This document shows positions 32,837-43,297 of a stretch of DNA of 64,000 bases, in pieces. A program made the position numbers and the translations under genes. This DNA comes from Paenimyroides aestuarii (lineage in GTDB: Bacteria > Bacteroidota > Bacteroidia > Flavobacteriales > Flavobacteriaceae). The notes under the pieces were generated by a model. That model was given only the letters and a program-made list of their open reading frames with translations, was not told the origin of the DNA and searched no databases. The DNA lies in NCBI RefSeq assembly GCF_024628805.1, contig NZ_CP102382.1:1550001-1614000 (forward strand), in the 5' to 3' direction. Positions within the stretch are counted from its first letter, which is position 1. Every line of letters begins with the position of its first letter.

Positions 32837-35800
32837 ATGAAGAAAAATGTACTTGGATTAGACTTAGGAACCAACTCTATTGGTTGGGCGTTGATAAAAC
32901 AAGATTTTGAAAATAAACAAGGAGAAATTCTTGGGATGGGAAGCAGGATCATTCCAATGTCACAGGATATTCTGGGCGATTTTGGAAAAGGAAATTCTGT
33001 ATCGCAAACTGCAGAACGTACAAAATACAGAAGTGTGCGACGATTACGCGAACGATTTCTTTTAAGAAGAGAAAGACTTCATAGGGTTTTAAATGTTTTG
33101 AATTTTCTTCCCGAGCATTATACTTCGCAAATAGATTTTGAAAAACGTTTTGGGAAGTTTAAATCTGAAACCGAGCCAAAATTGGCTTGGAAAAACATTG
33201 ACGGACAGTTTTCATTCCTTTTCCAAAACTCTTTTAATGAAATGCTTGAAGATTTTAAAGCAGCTGGACAAGATTTAAAAATTCCTTACGACTGGACAAT
33301 TTATTATCTCCGAAAAAAAGCACTTTCCAAAAAAATTGAAAAGGAAGAATTAGCTTGGATTCTTTTAAACTTTAATCAGAAACGTGGATACTATCAATTA
33401 CGTGGAGAAGATTTTGAAGAAGAAAAAGATAAAACTTTTGTAAGATTAAAAGTTGATAGGATAGTTGATTCAGGAGAAAATGTAAAAGGAAAAATTCTTT
33501 ACGATGTTTATTTTGAAAATGGATGGAAATATGATAAGCAGATTGTAAAAACTGAAGATTGGATTGATCGTACAAAAGAATTTATTGTAAGTGAATCCAT
33601 TTTAAAAAGTGGAGAAACTAAACGAACTTTTAAAGCTGTTGATTCTGAAAAAGATTGGATTGCAATAAAAACTAAAACGGAACAAGAAATCGACCAATCT
33701 CATAAAACCGTTGGAAACTACATTTACGAAGCACTTCTTGGTAATCCCAAACAAAAAATAAAGGGAAAATTGGTTCGTACCATTGAAAGAAAATTTTATA
33801 AAGAAGAACTTAAACAGATTTTAGAAAAGCAAAAGGAGTTTCATCAGGAATTACAAAATGATGATATGTACAATGACTGTATTCGTGAGTTGTACCGAAA
33901 CAACGAAGCACACCAACTAACTTTGAGTAAAAAAGATTTTGTGCATCTTTTGATGGATGATCTTATCTTTTACCAAAGACCTTTGAGAAGTCAGAAATCG
34001 TCTATTTCCAACTGTACTTTGGAATTTAGAGAATATAAAAAATATAAGTTAGATGAGAAAGGAAACAAAGTTAAAGATGAAAATGGAAAATTCCTTTACG
34101 AAAAAGATGAAAATGGAGAGGATAAAAAATTTAAAGAGTTCTTAAAAGCCATTCCAAAATCCAATCCTTATTATCAGGAATTTCGTCTTTGGCAATGGAT
34201 GTATAATCTGAATATTTATCGAAAAGACGATGAAGCAAATGTTACCAAAGAATTTTTAAACACAACAGAAAATTTTGAAAATCTGTTTGAATTTTTAAAT
34301 AATAGAAAAGAAGTTGACCAAAAAGCATTGCTAAAACATTTTAAACTCAATGATAAGACGCATCGTTGGAATTTTGTAGAAGATAAAATTTACCCTTGTA
34401 ATAAAACCAGATGGTCAATATTAAACTGCATACAAAAAGGACATTCTATAAATTTAAGTAAAGAAAACGAAATTAAAATTTGGCATCTTTTATATTCAAT
34501 TAGCACAAAAGCTGAAATTGATGAAGTATTTAAGGAAAAAATTAATAGGACTCAAAAAAAGAAAAATAAAAATCAGTTCGAAATTAATAATATTATTCGA
34601 GAAATTGGTTTCAATGAAGATGAAATTAGCAAGCTAAAAAATGTAAAGATTTTGGAATCCGATTACGGTTCATTTTCGGAAAAAGCAATTAAAAAATTGT
34701 TGCCTTTGATGCGAACGGGAAAATATTGGAGTTACAAAAATATCAATGAACATTCAAAAGACAGAATTCAGAAAATTATTACAGGAGAATTTGATGAAAA
34801 TATTAAAGATAAAGTAAGAGAGAAGGCAATAAATCTCACAACTGAAAGTCACTTTCAAGGTTTGCAATTGTGGTTGGCTCAATACATAGTTTACGGACGA
34901 CATTCGGAAGCTTCGTTAATTGGAAAATGGAATTCAGCAGAGGATTTGGAAGAATTTTTAAAAGAATTTAAACAACATTCACTTCGTAACCCAATCGTAG
35001 AACAGGTGATTACAGAAACGCTTCGAGTAGTCAAAGATATTTGGCTAAAATATGGAAACGGAGCAAAAGATTTCTTCAATGAAATTCATATCGAGTTGGG
35101 AAGAGAAATGAAACTTCCCGCTGATGATCGAAAAAAACTAACGAACCAAATTACTGAAAACGAAAATACCAATCTTCGTATCAAAGCTCTATTGGCAGAA
35201 ATGATGAATGATAGTTCGGTAGAAAATGTGCGTCCGTTTTCGCCGATGCAACAAGAGATTTTGAAAATTTATGAAGATGGTGTTTTGAATTCGGACATAG
35301 AAATTGAAGACGAAATTCTAAAAATTAGTAAAACCGCTCAACCTTCTTCGTCAGATTTAAAAAGATACAAACTTTGGTTGGAACAGAAATACAAATCGCC
35401 TTATACAGGGCAAATTATTCCATTAAATAAACTGTTTACACCAGAATACGAAATTGAACACATTATACCGCAAAGCCGATATTTTGATGATAGTTTTAGC
35501 AATAAAGTGATTTGTGAAGCAGCAGTTAATAAATTGAAGGATAATTTGATTGGTTTAGAATTTATTAAAAAACTGGGCGGAACAATTGTAGAATGCGGAA
35601 ACGGAAAATCGGTAACGGTTTTAAAACAAAATGAATACGAAGATTTTGTCAAAAAACATTACGCCAATAATCGAGGTAAAAGAAACAAACTTTTGATGGA
35701 AGATATTCCAGAAAAAATGATTGAAAGGCAAATGAATGATACTCGTTACATCAGTAAATACATTTCGGGTGTTTTGTCAAACATCGTGCGAGTAGAAGAC

Positions 35801-37204
35801 GGTTCAGATGAAGGCGTGAATTCCAAAAACATCGTTCCCGGCAACGGAAAAATCACCACCCAATTAAAACAAGATTGGGGATTGAATGATGTTTGGAATG
35901 ATTTGATTTTACCACGTTTTGAGAGAATGAATCAACTGACTAATTCCACTGATTTTACCGCTTGGAATGAAAACCATCAAAAGTTTTTGCCAACTGTTCC
36001 AATTGAGTTTTCCAAAGGATTTTCAAAGAAAAGGATTGATCATCGTCATCATGCTTTGGATGCTTTGGTGATTGCTTGTGCTACAAAAGATCACGTGAAT
36101 TTATTGAATAATCAATCAGCAAAATCGGACACGAAACGTTACGATTTGAAAAAGAAACTGATGAAGTTTGAAAAAGTAGTTTATAAACATCCGCAAACAG
36201 GCGAAAGAATTGAAAGAGACGTTCCGAAATATTTTTTTAAACCTTGGGAAAACTTCACTGTTGATGCCAAAAATTCTTTAGAAAAAATAATTGTCAGCTT
36301 CAAACAAAACCTTCGTGTCATTAACAAAGCTACTAATTACTATGAAAAATATGTAGAGAAAGACGGTGCAAAAAATAAGGAAAGAGTAGAGCAGACCGGA
36401 ACAAATTGGGCAATTAGAAAACCAATGCATAAAGATACGGTTTCTGGTAAAGTAGATTTACCTTGGGTAAAAGTTCCAAAAGGAAAAATATTAACTGCTA
36501 CAAGAAAAAGCCTTGATACTTCATTTGATTTAAAATCAATAGGATCTATTACTGATACAGGGATTCAGAAAATTCTTAAAAATTATTTGGAATTTAAAGG
36601 CAGTTCGGAACTTGCCTTTTCTCCGGAAGGAATTGAAGATCTGAATAAAAATATTGAGAAGTATAATGATGGAAAACCTCATCAACCGATCAACAAAGTA
36701 AGAGTTTTTGAACTGGGAAGTAAATTTCAGGTAGGACAAACCGGAAATAAAAAAGATAAATATGTAGAAGCTGCAAAAGGTACCAATCTATTTTTTGCAG
36801 TGTACGAAGATAAAAACGGTAAGAGAAGTTATGAAACCATTCCTTTGAATGAAGTCATCGAAAGACAAAAACAAGGATTGACTGCGGTTGACTTAAAAGA
36901 TGCGAAAGATTTCTATCTTAGTCCTAATGATTTGGTTTACATTCCTTCTGATGACGAATTGGAAAATATAAATAATATTGACTTCAAAAATTTAGCAAAA
37001 GAAAAAAATGAAAGAATTTACAAAGTAGTAAGTTTTTCAGGAAGTCAAATTTTCTTTATAAGGCAAGAAATCGCAACGTCAATTGTTAATAAAGCTGAAT
37101 TTTCAACTTTAAATAAAATGGAACGAGCGGTTGACGGTACAATGATTAAGGAAAATTGTATAAAATTAAAAGTTGACCATTTAGGAAAGATTTCAATAGC
37201 ATAA
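32837..37204 (+). CDS. cas9: CRISPR-associated endonuclease Cas9, type II-C
   Basis: RNA-guided DNA endonuclease of 1455 residues, at the long end for II-C. All catalytic residues are present. RuvC-I has GLDLGTNSIGWA with D9. RuvC-II has IHIELGREMK with E753. HNH has EIEHIIPQSRYFDDSFSNKV with H875, N889 and N898. RuvC-III has DHRHHALDALVIA with H1072 and D1075. The spacing matches S. pyogenes H840/N854/N863 and H983/D986. An arginine-rich bridge helix (KYRSVRRLRERFLLRRERLH) follows RuvC-I. The C-terminal region (about 1100-1455) should hold the PAM-interacting domain. Followed after 3 nt by the HIRAN gene; tracrRNA is divergent upstream. The possible -7 box TATATTTA (32801-32808) has one mismatch. 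Confidence 0.98.
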   Translation: MKKNVLGLDLGTNSIGWALIKQDFENKQGEILGMGSRIIPMSQDILGDFGKGNSVSQTAERTKYRSVRRLRERFLLRRERLHRVLNVLNFLPEHYTSQIDFEKRFGKFKSETEPKLAWKNIDGQFSFLFQNSFNEMLEDFKAAGQDLKIPYDWTIYYLRKKALSKKIEKEELAWILLNFNQKRGYYQLRGEDFEEEKDKTFVRLKVDRIVDSGENVKGKILYDVYFENGWKYDKQIVKTEDWIDRTKEFIVSESILKSGETKRTFKAVDSEKDWIAIKTKTEQEIDQSHKTVGNYIYEALLGNPKQKIKGKLVRTIERKFYKEELKQILEKQKEFHQELQNDDMYNDCIRELYRNNEAHQLTLSKKDFVHLLMDDLIFYQRPLRSQKSSISNCTLEFREYKKYKLDEKGNKVKDENGKFLYEKDENGEDKKFKEFLKAIPKSNPYYQEFRLWQWMYNLNIYRKDDEANVTKEFLNTTENFENLFEFLNNRKEVDQKALLKHFKLNDKTHRWNFVEDKIYPCNKTRWSILNCIQKGHSINLSKENEIKIWHLLYSISTKAEIDEVFKEKINRTQKKKNKNQFEINNIIREIGFNEDEISKLKNVKILESDYGSFSEKAIKKLLPLMRTGKYWSYKNINEHSKDRIQKIITGEFDENIKDKVREKAINLTTESHFQGLQLWLAQYIVYGRHSEASLIGKWNSAEDLEEFLKEFKQHSLRNPIVEQVITETLRVVKDIWLKYGNGAKDFFNEIHIELGREMKLPADDRKKLTNQITENENTNLRIKALLAEMMNDSSVENVRPFSPMQQEILKIYEDGVLNSDIEIEDEILKISKTAQPSSSDLKRYKLWLEQKYKSPYTGQIIPLNKLFTPEYEIEHIIPQSRYFDDSFSNKVICEAAVNKLKDNLIGLEFIKKLGGTIVECGNGKSVTVLKQNEYEDFVKKHYANNRGKRNKLLMEDIPEKMIERQMNDTRYISKYISGVLSNIVRVEDGSDEGVNSKNIVPGNGKITTQLKQDWGLNDVWNDLILPRFERMNQLTNSTDFTAWNENHQKFLPTVPIEFSKGFSKKRIDHRHHALDALVIACATKDHVNLLNNQSAKSDTKRYDLKKKLMKFEKVVYKHPQTGERIERDVPKYFFKPWENFTVDAKNSLEKIIVSFKQNLRVINKATNYYEKYVEKDGAKNKERVEQTGTNWAIRKPMHKDTVSGKVDLPWVKVPKGKILTATRKSLDTSFDLKSIGSITDTGIQKILKNYLEFKGSSELAFSPEGIEDLNKNIEKYNDGKPHQPINKVRVFELGSKFQVGQTGNKKDKYVEAAKGTNLFFAVYEDKNGKRSYETIPLNEVIERQKQGLTAVDLKDAKDFYLSPNDLVYIPSDDELENINNIDFKNLAKEKNERIYKVVSFSGSQIFFIRQEIATSIVNKAEFSTLNKMERAVDGTMIKENCIKLKVDHLGKISIA

Positions 37205-37207
37205 AAA

Positions 37208-37675
37208 ATGAAACGTTCTGATTTTTTAAAATCCCTCGGATTAGGATTTGGAGGGATTATTTTACCACAAACTTCTTTTTTTGAAACCAAAAAAGTGAAG
37301 ATTTATGATAATTACATAAGAGGCTTGCAATTTTATAAGTTTACAGAGATCAGCAAAGCAATAAAAGAAGGCGATGAGGTTTTTCTTAAAAGAGATACCG
37401 AAAACCTGCATGATTCTTTTGCAATTGAAGTTTATTTTCAGCATGTTAAACTCGGATATATAGCCGCGTATGAAAACATTGTTTTGGCTAATATGCTGGA
37501 TCAACATATTCATTTAGCCGCAAAAGTCAGTAAGCTTGATTTAAAATCATCTTTTAAGCAAATTGCAATCATGGTTTTTGCAGATTTAGTGGTGCCTACT
37601 GACAAGTTGATTGTGATGATGAATCAAGAATTAAGAGCAGATGACACCATTGATTTATACAGAAATAATTTGTAA
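37208..37675 (+). CDS. HIRAN-domain protein encoded between cas9 and cas1
   Basis: A 155-residue protein. Residues about 38-115 fit the HIRAN domain: YIRGLQFYKFTE, GDEVFLKRDTENLHDSFAIE, VKLGYIAAYENIVLANMLD and HIHLAAKVSKLD. HIRAN domains bind DNA; in HLTF the domain holds 3' single-stranded ends. The first 25 residues look like a signal segment (MKRSDFLKSLGLGFGGIILP), with KRSDFLK resembling a twin-arginine motif but lacking the second arginine. So location is uncertain. It is 3 nt after cas9 and 11 nt before cas1, on the same strand, hence in the cas transcript. Type II-C loci normally encode only cas9, cas1 and cas2. A role in spacer acquisition or DNA-end handling is inference. Confidence 0.8.
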   Translation: MKRSDFLKSLGLGFGGIILPQTSFFETKKVKIYDNYIRGLQFYKFTEISKAIKEGDEVFLKRDTENLHDSFAIEVYFQHVKLGYIAAYENIVLANMLDQHIHLAAKVSKLDLKSSFKQIAIMVFADLVVPTDKLIVMMNQELRADDTIDLYRNNL

Positions 37676-37686
37676 TACATTATTAT

Positions 37687-38574
37687 ATGCTCAAACGAAC
37701 CATTTACATAGGCAATCCGGCGTATTTAAAACTGAAAGACCACCAGTTGCAAATTGTTGATCCCGATAGCAAAGAACTAAAAGGGTCGGTGCCAATAGAA
37801 GACATGGGGTTTTTAGTGTTAGATCATCCGCAAATCACCCTGTCGCACCCTGTGATATTGTTGCTGCAACAACACAACGTAGCCATTATTAGTTGCGATG
37901 AAAGTCATTTGCCGTTGGGTTTAATGCTTCCGATAAGCGGACACGTAGAACATTCGGATCGTTTAAAACATCAAATCAATTGTTCGGAACCTTTACGAAA
38001 ACAGTTGTGGAAACAAACCGTTGAAGCAAAAATTTTTCAGCAAAAAGAAGTGTTGCGCAAACGGAACATAGAACATGATTCGTTACTAAAATACATGAAC
38101 GAAGTAAAGTCGGGCGACAGCACCAATATGGAAGGCATTGCCGCACAATACTATTGGAAACAATTGTTTGATGATTTTACCAGAGAACGCAAAGGCGACG
38201 CTCCCAACAATTTTTTAAATTTTGGATATGCGGTTTTGCGCAGTATGGTGGCTCGGGCATTGGTTTCTAGTGGCTTGCATCCAACCATTGGTATTTTTCA
38301 CAGAAATAAATACAATGCTTATTGCTTGGCAGATGATGTGATGGAACCTTATCGACCGTATGTAGATGCATTGGTAGTTGATTGGATGCAACAACCACAG
38401 GCTACACATGTGTTAGACAAAGAAGCAAAAGCCTATTTGTTGCAATTAGCAACAAAAGATGTAATAATAAATGGATTGCAACGCCCTTTAATGACTGCCT
38501 TAAGCATCACTACCAGTTCGCTTTGTAAATGTTTTATGGGAGAAAGCCGTGTGATTCACTATCCAATGATGTAA
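37687..38574 (+). CDS. cas1: CRISPR integrase Cas1, type II
   Basis: Catalytic subunit of the Cas1-Cas2 spacer integrase, 295 residues. It opens LKRTIYIGNPAYLKLKDHQL and includes HNVAIISCDESHLPLG, typical of type II Cas1. The predicted metal ligands are E149 (NMEGIAAQYYW), H205 (GIFHRNKYN) and E220 (LADDVMEPYRP), at the same positions as in S. pyogenes Cas1. It ends directly at the cas2 ATG (TAAATG). The set is complete enough for adaptation. Confidence 0.97.
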   Translation: MLKRTIYIGNPAYLKLKDHQLQIVDPDSKELKGSVPIEDMGFLVLDHPQITLSHPVILLLQQHNVAIISCDESHLPLGLMLPISGHVEHSDRLKHQINCSEPLRKQLWKQTVEAKIFQQKEVLRKRNIEHDSLLKYMNEVKSGDSTNMEGIAAQYYWKQLFDDFTRERKGDAPNNFLNFGYAVLRSMVARALVSSGLHPTIGIFHRNKYNAYCLADDVMEPYRPYVDALVVDWMQQPQATHVLDKEAKAYLLQLATKDVIINGLQRPLMTALSITTSSLCKCFMGESRVIHYPMM

Positions 38575-38913
<339 letters not shown>

Positions 38914-38922
38914 CAGAAATAA

Positions 38923-38960
38923 AAAAATGCTTGATTCAGAAATGAAATCAAGCATTTTTT
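38923..38960. terminator. Bidirectional terminator between cas2 and the CRISPR array
   Basis: AAAAATGCTTGATT (from 38923) pairs with AATCAAGCATTTTT (to 38959), with T-runs on both strands. It would stop the cas operon on the plus strand and array transcripts arriving on the minus strand. Confidence 0.8.
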
Positions 38961-39021
38961 ATGATTTTTTTTGTGTAGTTTACCCTCCTGAAACCCTTAA
39001 TTTTACAGGGGTTTAAATGAG
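38961..39021. other. Left flank of the CRISPR array
   Basis: Sixty-one bases between the terminator and the first repeat. It includes a small inverted pair (AAACCC near 38990 and GGGTTT near 39009). No TAnnTTTG box towards the array was found. It could be either leader or trailer. Confidence 0.4.
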
Positions 39022-42000
39022 GTTGTAATTCTGTTCTGTAAATCTACAAAAAATTGAAAGGAATTCACAACACATACAATAGTATTAGACGATTAGCATT
39101 CGTTGTAATTCTGTTCTGTAAATCTACAAAAAATTGAAAGGAATTCACAACTGATTTCGCCCTCTTTTCGGCAGATTTTAAGTTGTAATTCTGTTCTGTA
39201 AATCTACAAAAAATTGAAAGGAATTCACAACAGGTTAGTTCTTTATTATTTGAAAACTCAAGTTGTAATTCTGTTCTGTAAATCTACAAAAAATTGAAAG
39301 GAATTCACAACACATTTATTTAACTATTTTACAATCCCTCTGTTGTAATTCTGTTCTGTAAATCTACAAAAAATTGAAAGGAATTCACAACGGGGCGGTG
39401 AAAAGCTTAAAGACTTAAATAGTTGTAATTCTGTTCTGTAAATCTACAAAAAATTGAAAGGAATTCACAACCGCTTTGTTAATTAAATTATTGATGTCTT
39501 TGTTGTAATTCTGTTCTGTAAATCTACAAAAAATTGAAAGGAATTCACAACTGGTTTTGTAGCCTTCCAACGTTTAGCGTAGTTGTAATTCTGTTCTGTA
39601 AATCTACAAAAAATTGAAAGGAATTCACAACCTAGTGTAGTGTGTCCCGCTTATGTCAATTGTTGTAATTCTGTTCTGTAAATCTACAAAAAATTGAAAG
39701 GAATTCACAACCCCATTCAGTTTCTATGTTCTTAGGGTTTTGTTGTAATTCTGTTCTGTAAATCTACAAAAAATTGAAAGGAATTCACAACTCTCTGCGG
39801 GTGACATCCATTCATACCCATGTTGTAATTCTGTTCTGTAAATCTACAAAAAATTGAAAGGAATTCACAACTATAGTCTATACGTGGTGTTAAACTAATA
39901 AGTTGTAATTCTGTTCTGTAAATCTACAAAAAATTGAAAGGAATTCACAACCCATAAGCAAAATGATAATTAGGCACTTGAGTTGTAATTCTGTTCTGTA
40001 AATCTACAAAAAATTGAAAGGAATTCACAACCAACGTGTGGAATATTCCACAAACGGCTTAGTTGTAATTCTGTTCTGTAAATCTACAAAAAATTGAAAG
40101 GAATTCACAACGGACCGCCGCATAGTTTCGAAAACGATTATGTTGTAATTCTGTTCTGTAAATCTACAAAAAATTGAAAGGAATTCACAACTACATCAAA
40201 CGTTAAATTGAAGCTTTCTTTGTTGTAATTCTGTTCTGTAAATCTACAAAAAATTGAAAGGAATTCACAACGCGATTTCACTTGCCTTAAAACGCTCTCT
40301 GGTTGTAATTCTGTTCTGTAAATCTACAAAAAATTGAAAGGAATTCACAACTTGGATTTGAAACATCTCGAAATAAAAAAGGTTGTAATTCTGTTCTGTA
40401 AATCTACAAAAAATTGAAAGGAATTCACAACGCGAATATTAGTAATGGTGGAAATATAACTGTTGTAATTCTGTTCTGTAAATCTACAAAAAATTGAAAG
40501 GAATTCACAACACAGAAGTTGATGGAGTTAAGGTGATAACAGTTGTAATTCTGTTCTGTAAATCTACAAAAAATTGAAAGGAATTCACAACAGCTTGTTG
40601 TTGTTCACTTCTTTTAGCTAAGTTGTAATTCTGTTCTGTAAATCTACAAAAAATTGAAAGGAATTCACAACTAAAGCCACTTGCATAATTAAATAAGCCA
40701 TGTTGTAATTCTGTTCTGTAAATCTACAAAAAATTGAAAGGAATTCACAACGATACACTTACCAAGTGGAGGTGTTGATGGGTTGTAATTCTGTTCTGTA
40801 AATCTACAAAAAATTGAAAGGAATTCACAACTGATACATTGGATATGGCCCATATTTCATTGTTGTAATTCTGTTCTGTAAATCTACAAAAAATTGAAAG
40901 GAATTCACAACTCTTGGCGCAATCTTTCGCTACTCATTTGAGTTGTAATTCTGTTCTGTAAATCTACAAAAAATTGAAAGGAATTCACAACGGTTCTTTG
41001 TGTCTTAACCTCTTTAAAAAAGTTGTAATTCTGTTCTGTAAATCTACAAAAAATTGAAAGGAATTCACAACTCTCTATAATATAGAGTTATTGTTTACAT
41101 TGTTGTAATTCTGTTCTGTAAATCTACAAAAAATTGAAAGGAATTCACAACCATCTTATACAGCCCCAATCTCCCAGCTATGTTGTAATTCTGTTCTGTA
41201 AATCTACAAAAAATTGAAAGGAATTCACAACCGATAAGTTATTTGAATCGACTGATAAAAGGTTGTAATTCTGTTCTGTAAATCTACAAAAAATTGAAAG
41301 GAATTCACAACAGATATTTTGCCATTTCGGCAGCCGAAAAAGTTGTAATTCTGTTCTGTAAATCTACAAAAAATTGAAAGGAATTCACAACCACAACAAG
41401 TTGAACGCAATATTTTAGGCGGTTGTAATTCTGTTCTGTAAATCTACAAAAAATTGAAAGGAATTCACAACTGTATTATCTACTAATTAAGCGATAATTT
41501 AGTTGTAATTCTGTTCTGTAAATCTACAAAAAATTGAAAGGAATTCACAACACCCATTAGGAAATGGTGTTTATATAAATGGTTGTAATTCTGTTCTGTA
41601 AATCTACAAAAAATTGAAAGGAATTCACAACTTACAGCAGTTTAAGTAGTAGGGTTCTATTGTTGTAATTCTGTTCTGTAAATCTACAAAAAATTGAAAG
41701 GAATTCACAACTCGTAACCATCGCTTTTAATTCGGTCGTAGGTTGTAATTCTGTTCTGTAAATCTACAAAAAATTGAAAGGAATTCACAACATGATTTGC
41801 TTCGGTGTAAATTCCGAATTGGTTGTAATTCTGTTCTGTAAATCTACAAAAAATTGAAAGGAATTCACAACATTTCTACGTTATAGATTCAAATATAAAA
41901 AGTTGTAATTCTGTTCTGTAAATCTACAAAAAATTGAAAGGAATTCACAACAAGGATTCCCAGATTCATTATATAGTGAAAGTTGTAATTCTGTTCTGTA

Positions 42001-43233
42001 AATCTACAAAAAATTGAAAGGAATTCACAACTTTTTGCATCGTCCGCCTTTGCGTCCGCTGGTTGTAATTCTGTTCTGTAAATCTACAAAAAATTGAAAG
42101 GAATTCACAACTACAACCCTTTCCATAACATTTAAATCCTAGTTGTAATTCTGTTCTGTAAATCTACAAAAAATTGAAAGGAATTCACAACGTTCTCAAC
42201 TTACAAAGGAAAAAGAAAAGAGTTGTAATTCTGTTCTGTAAATCTACAAAAAATTGAAAGGAATTCACAACACATTCTGCGCATCTAACGTATTAACAGT
42301 AGTTGTAATTCTGTTCTGTAAATCTACAAAAAATTGAAAGGAATTCACAACTGTATTTCTAATTGCTCCAACAAAGGGCAGGTTGTAATTCTGTTCTGTA
42401 AATCTACAAAAAATTGAAAGGAATTCACAACTGTCGTGACTTAAGTCGAATTTGTTACGTTGTTGTAATTCTGTTCTGTAAATCTACAAAAAATTGAAAG
42501 GAATTCACAACTGGGTAAATTAGAAGGTTCTTACGATTATAGTTGTAATTCTGTTCTGTAAATCTACAAAAAATTGAAAGGAATTCACAACCAGCGATGA
42601 AGATTTTGCGGAAGAAATGGCGTTGTAATTCTGTTCTGTAAATCTACAAAAAATTGAAAGGAATTCACAACTGCATCCACCAAAAGATACATGTAGTCTG
42701 GGTTGTAATTCTGTTCTGTAAATCTACAAAAAATTGAAAGGAATTCACAACAACTGGATAAAGACTATGCCAAAAGGCTGTGTTGTAATTCTGTTCTGTA
42801 AATCTACAAAAAATTGAATCAAGCGTAAGCGTATCATCGAATACTTTCAAAAATAGCAAGCATGAGATAAAGGAATTCACAACATATAAGGACAAAAGAT
42901 AATGGTAAAGAAAGTTGTAATTCTGTTCTGTAAATCTACAAAAAATTGAATCAAGCGTAAGCGTATCATCGAATACTTTCAAAAACAGCAAACATGAGAT
43001 AAAGGAATTCACAACGCCGCAGCATCATACACAGCGGTAAAACCAGTTGTAATTCTGTTCTGTAAATCTACAAAAAATTGAATCAAGCGTAAGCGTATCA
43101 TCGAATACTTTCAAAAATAGCAAGCATGAGATAAAGGAATTCACAACATACTTTAATTTATAATACAGCGTGTATTGGTTGTAATTCTGTTCTGTAAATC
43201 TACAAAAAATTGAATCAAGCGTAAGCGTATCAT
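39022..43233 (-). CRISPR. Type II-C CRISPR array, 51 repeats and 50 spacers
   Basis: Forty-seven 50-nt repeats start every 80 bases from 39022 to 42702 with 30-nt spacers; by eye they are identical (plus strand GTTGTAATTCTGTTCTGT ... GGAATTCACAAC). Three further repeats (42782, 42914, 43046) are 102 nt through a shared 52-bp insertion, and a last one at 43178 is truncated near 43233. The tracrRNA anti-repeat shows that the guide strand is the minus strand, where the repeat begins GTTGTGAATTCC. All 50 spacers appear to be 30 nt and none is obviously repeated. Within the repeat, minus-strand TTG (repeat bases 2-4) and TAGATTTA (26-33) are 21 nt apart, one base off a full promoter, recalling the repeat-internal promoters of Neisseria II-C arrays. 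Confidence 0.98.
42782..43233. repeat. CRISPR repeats carrying a shared 52-bp insertion, plus truncated terminal repeat
   Basis: Repeats 42782-42883, 42914-43015 and 43046-43147 each contain 52 extra bases (beginning TCAAGCGTAAGCGTATCATC) between ATTGAA and AGGAATTCACAAC. Copy two differs from the others at two sites. The terminal repeat at 43178 has the first 20 or so inserted bases and then diverges into flanking DNA. Spacers between them are still exactly 30 nt. On the minus strand, copies one and three of the insertion contain TATTTTTG (42855-42848 and 43119-43112), a perfect -7 box. Confidence 0.95.
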
Positions 43234-43297
43234 CAAATACATCCAAAATCATTTAAGTTGTATTATTATTGGTTTTATCGTATCTTAAACAAAAAAT

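Noticed and set aside
37208..37282. True twin-arginine signal on the HIRAN protein
   Set aside because: The segment has KRSDFLK with only one arginine at the key pair; similarity noted but not enough to call Tat export.
41225..41410. Small minus-strand open frame inside the array
   Set aside because: Composed of repeat and spacer sequence with the same repeat-derived peptides.
39072..43177. Self-targeting spacers within this window
   Set aside because: None was noticed by eye, but a full comparison of all 50 spacers with both strands was not possible here, so nothing is claimed.
42665..43252. Two minus-strand open frames with repeated CRFTEQNYN-type peptides
   Set aside because: They are translations of the CRISPR repeats and the 52-bp insertions; the periodic peptide is the repeat itself, not a gene.
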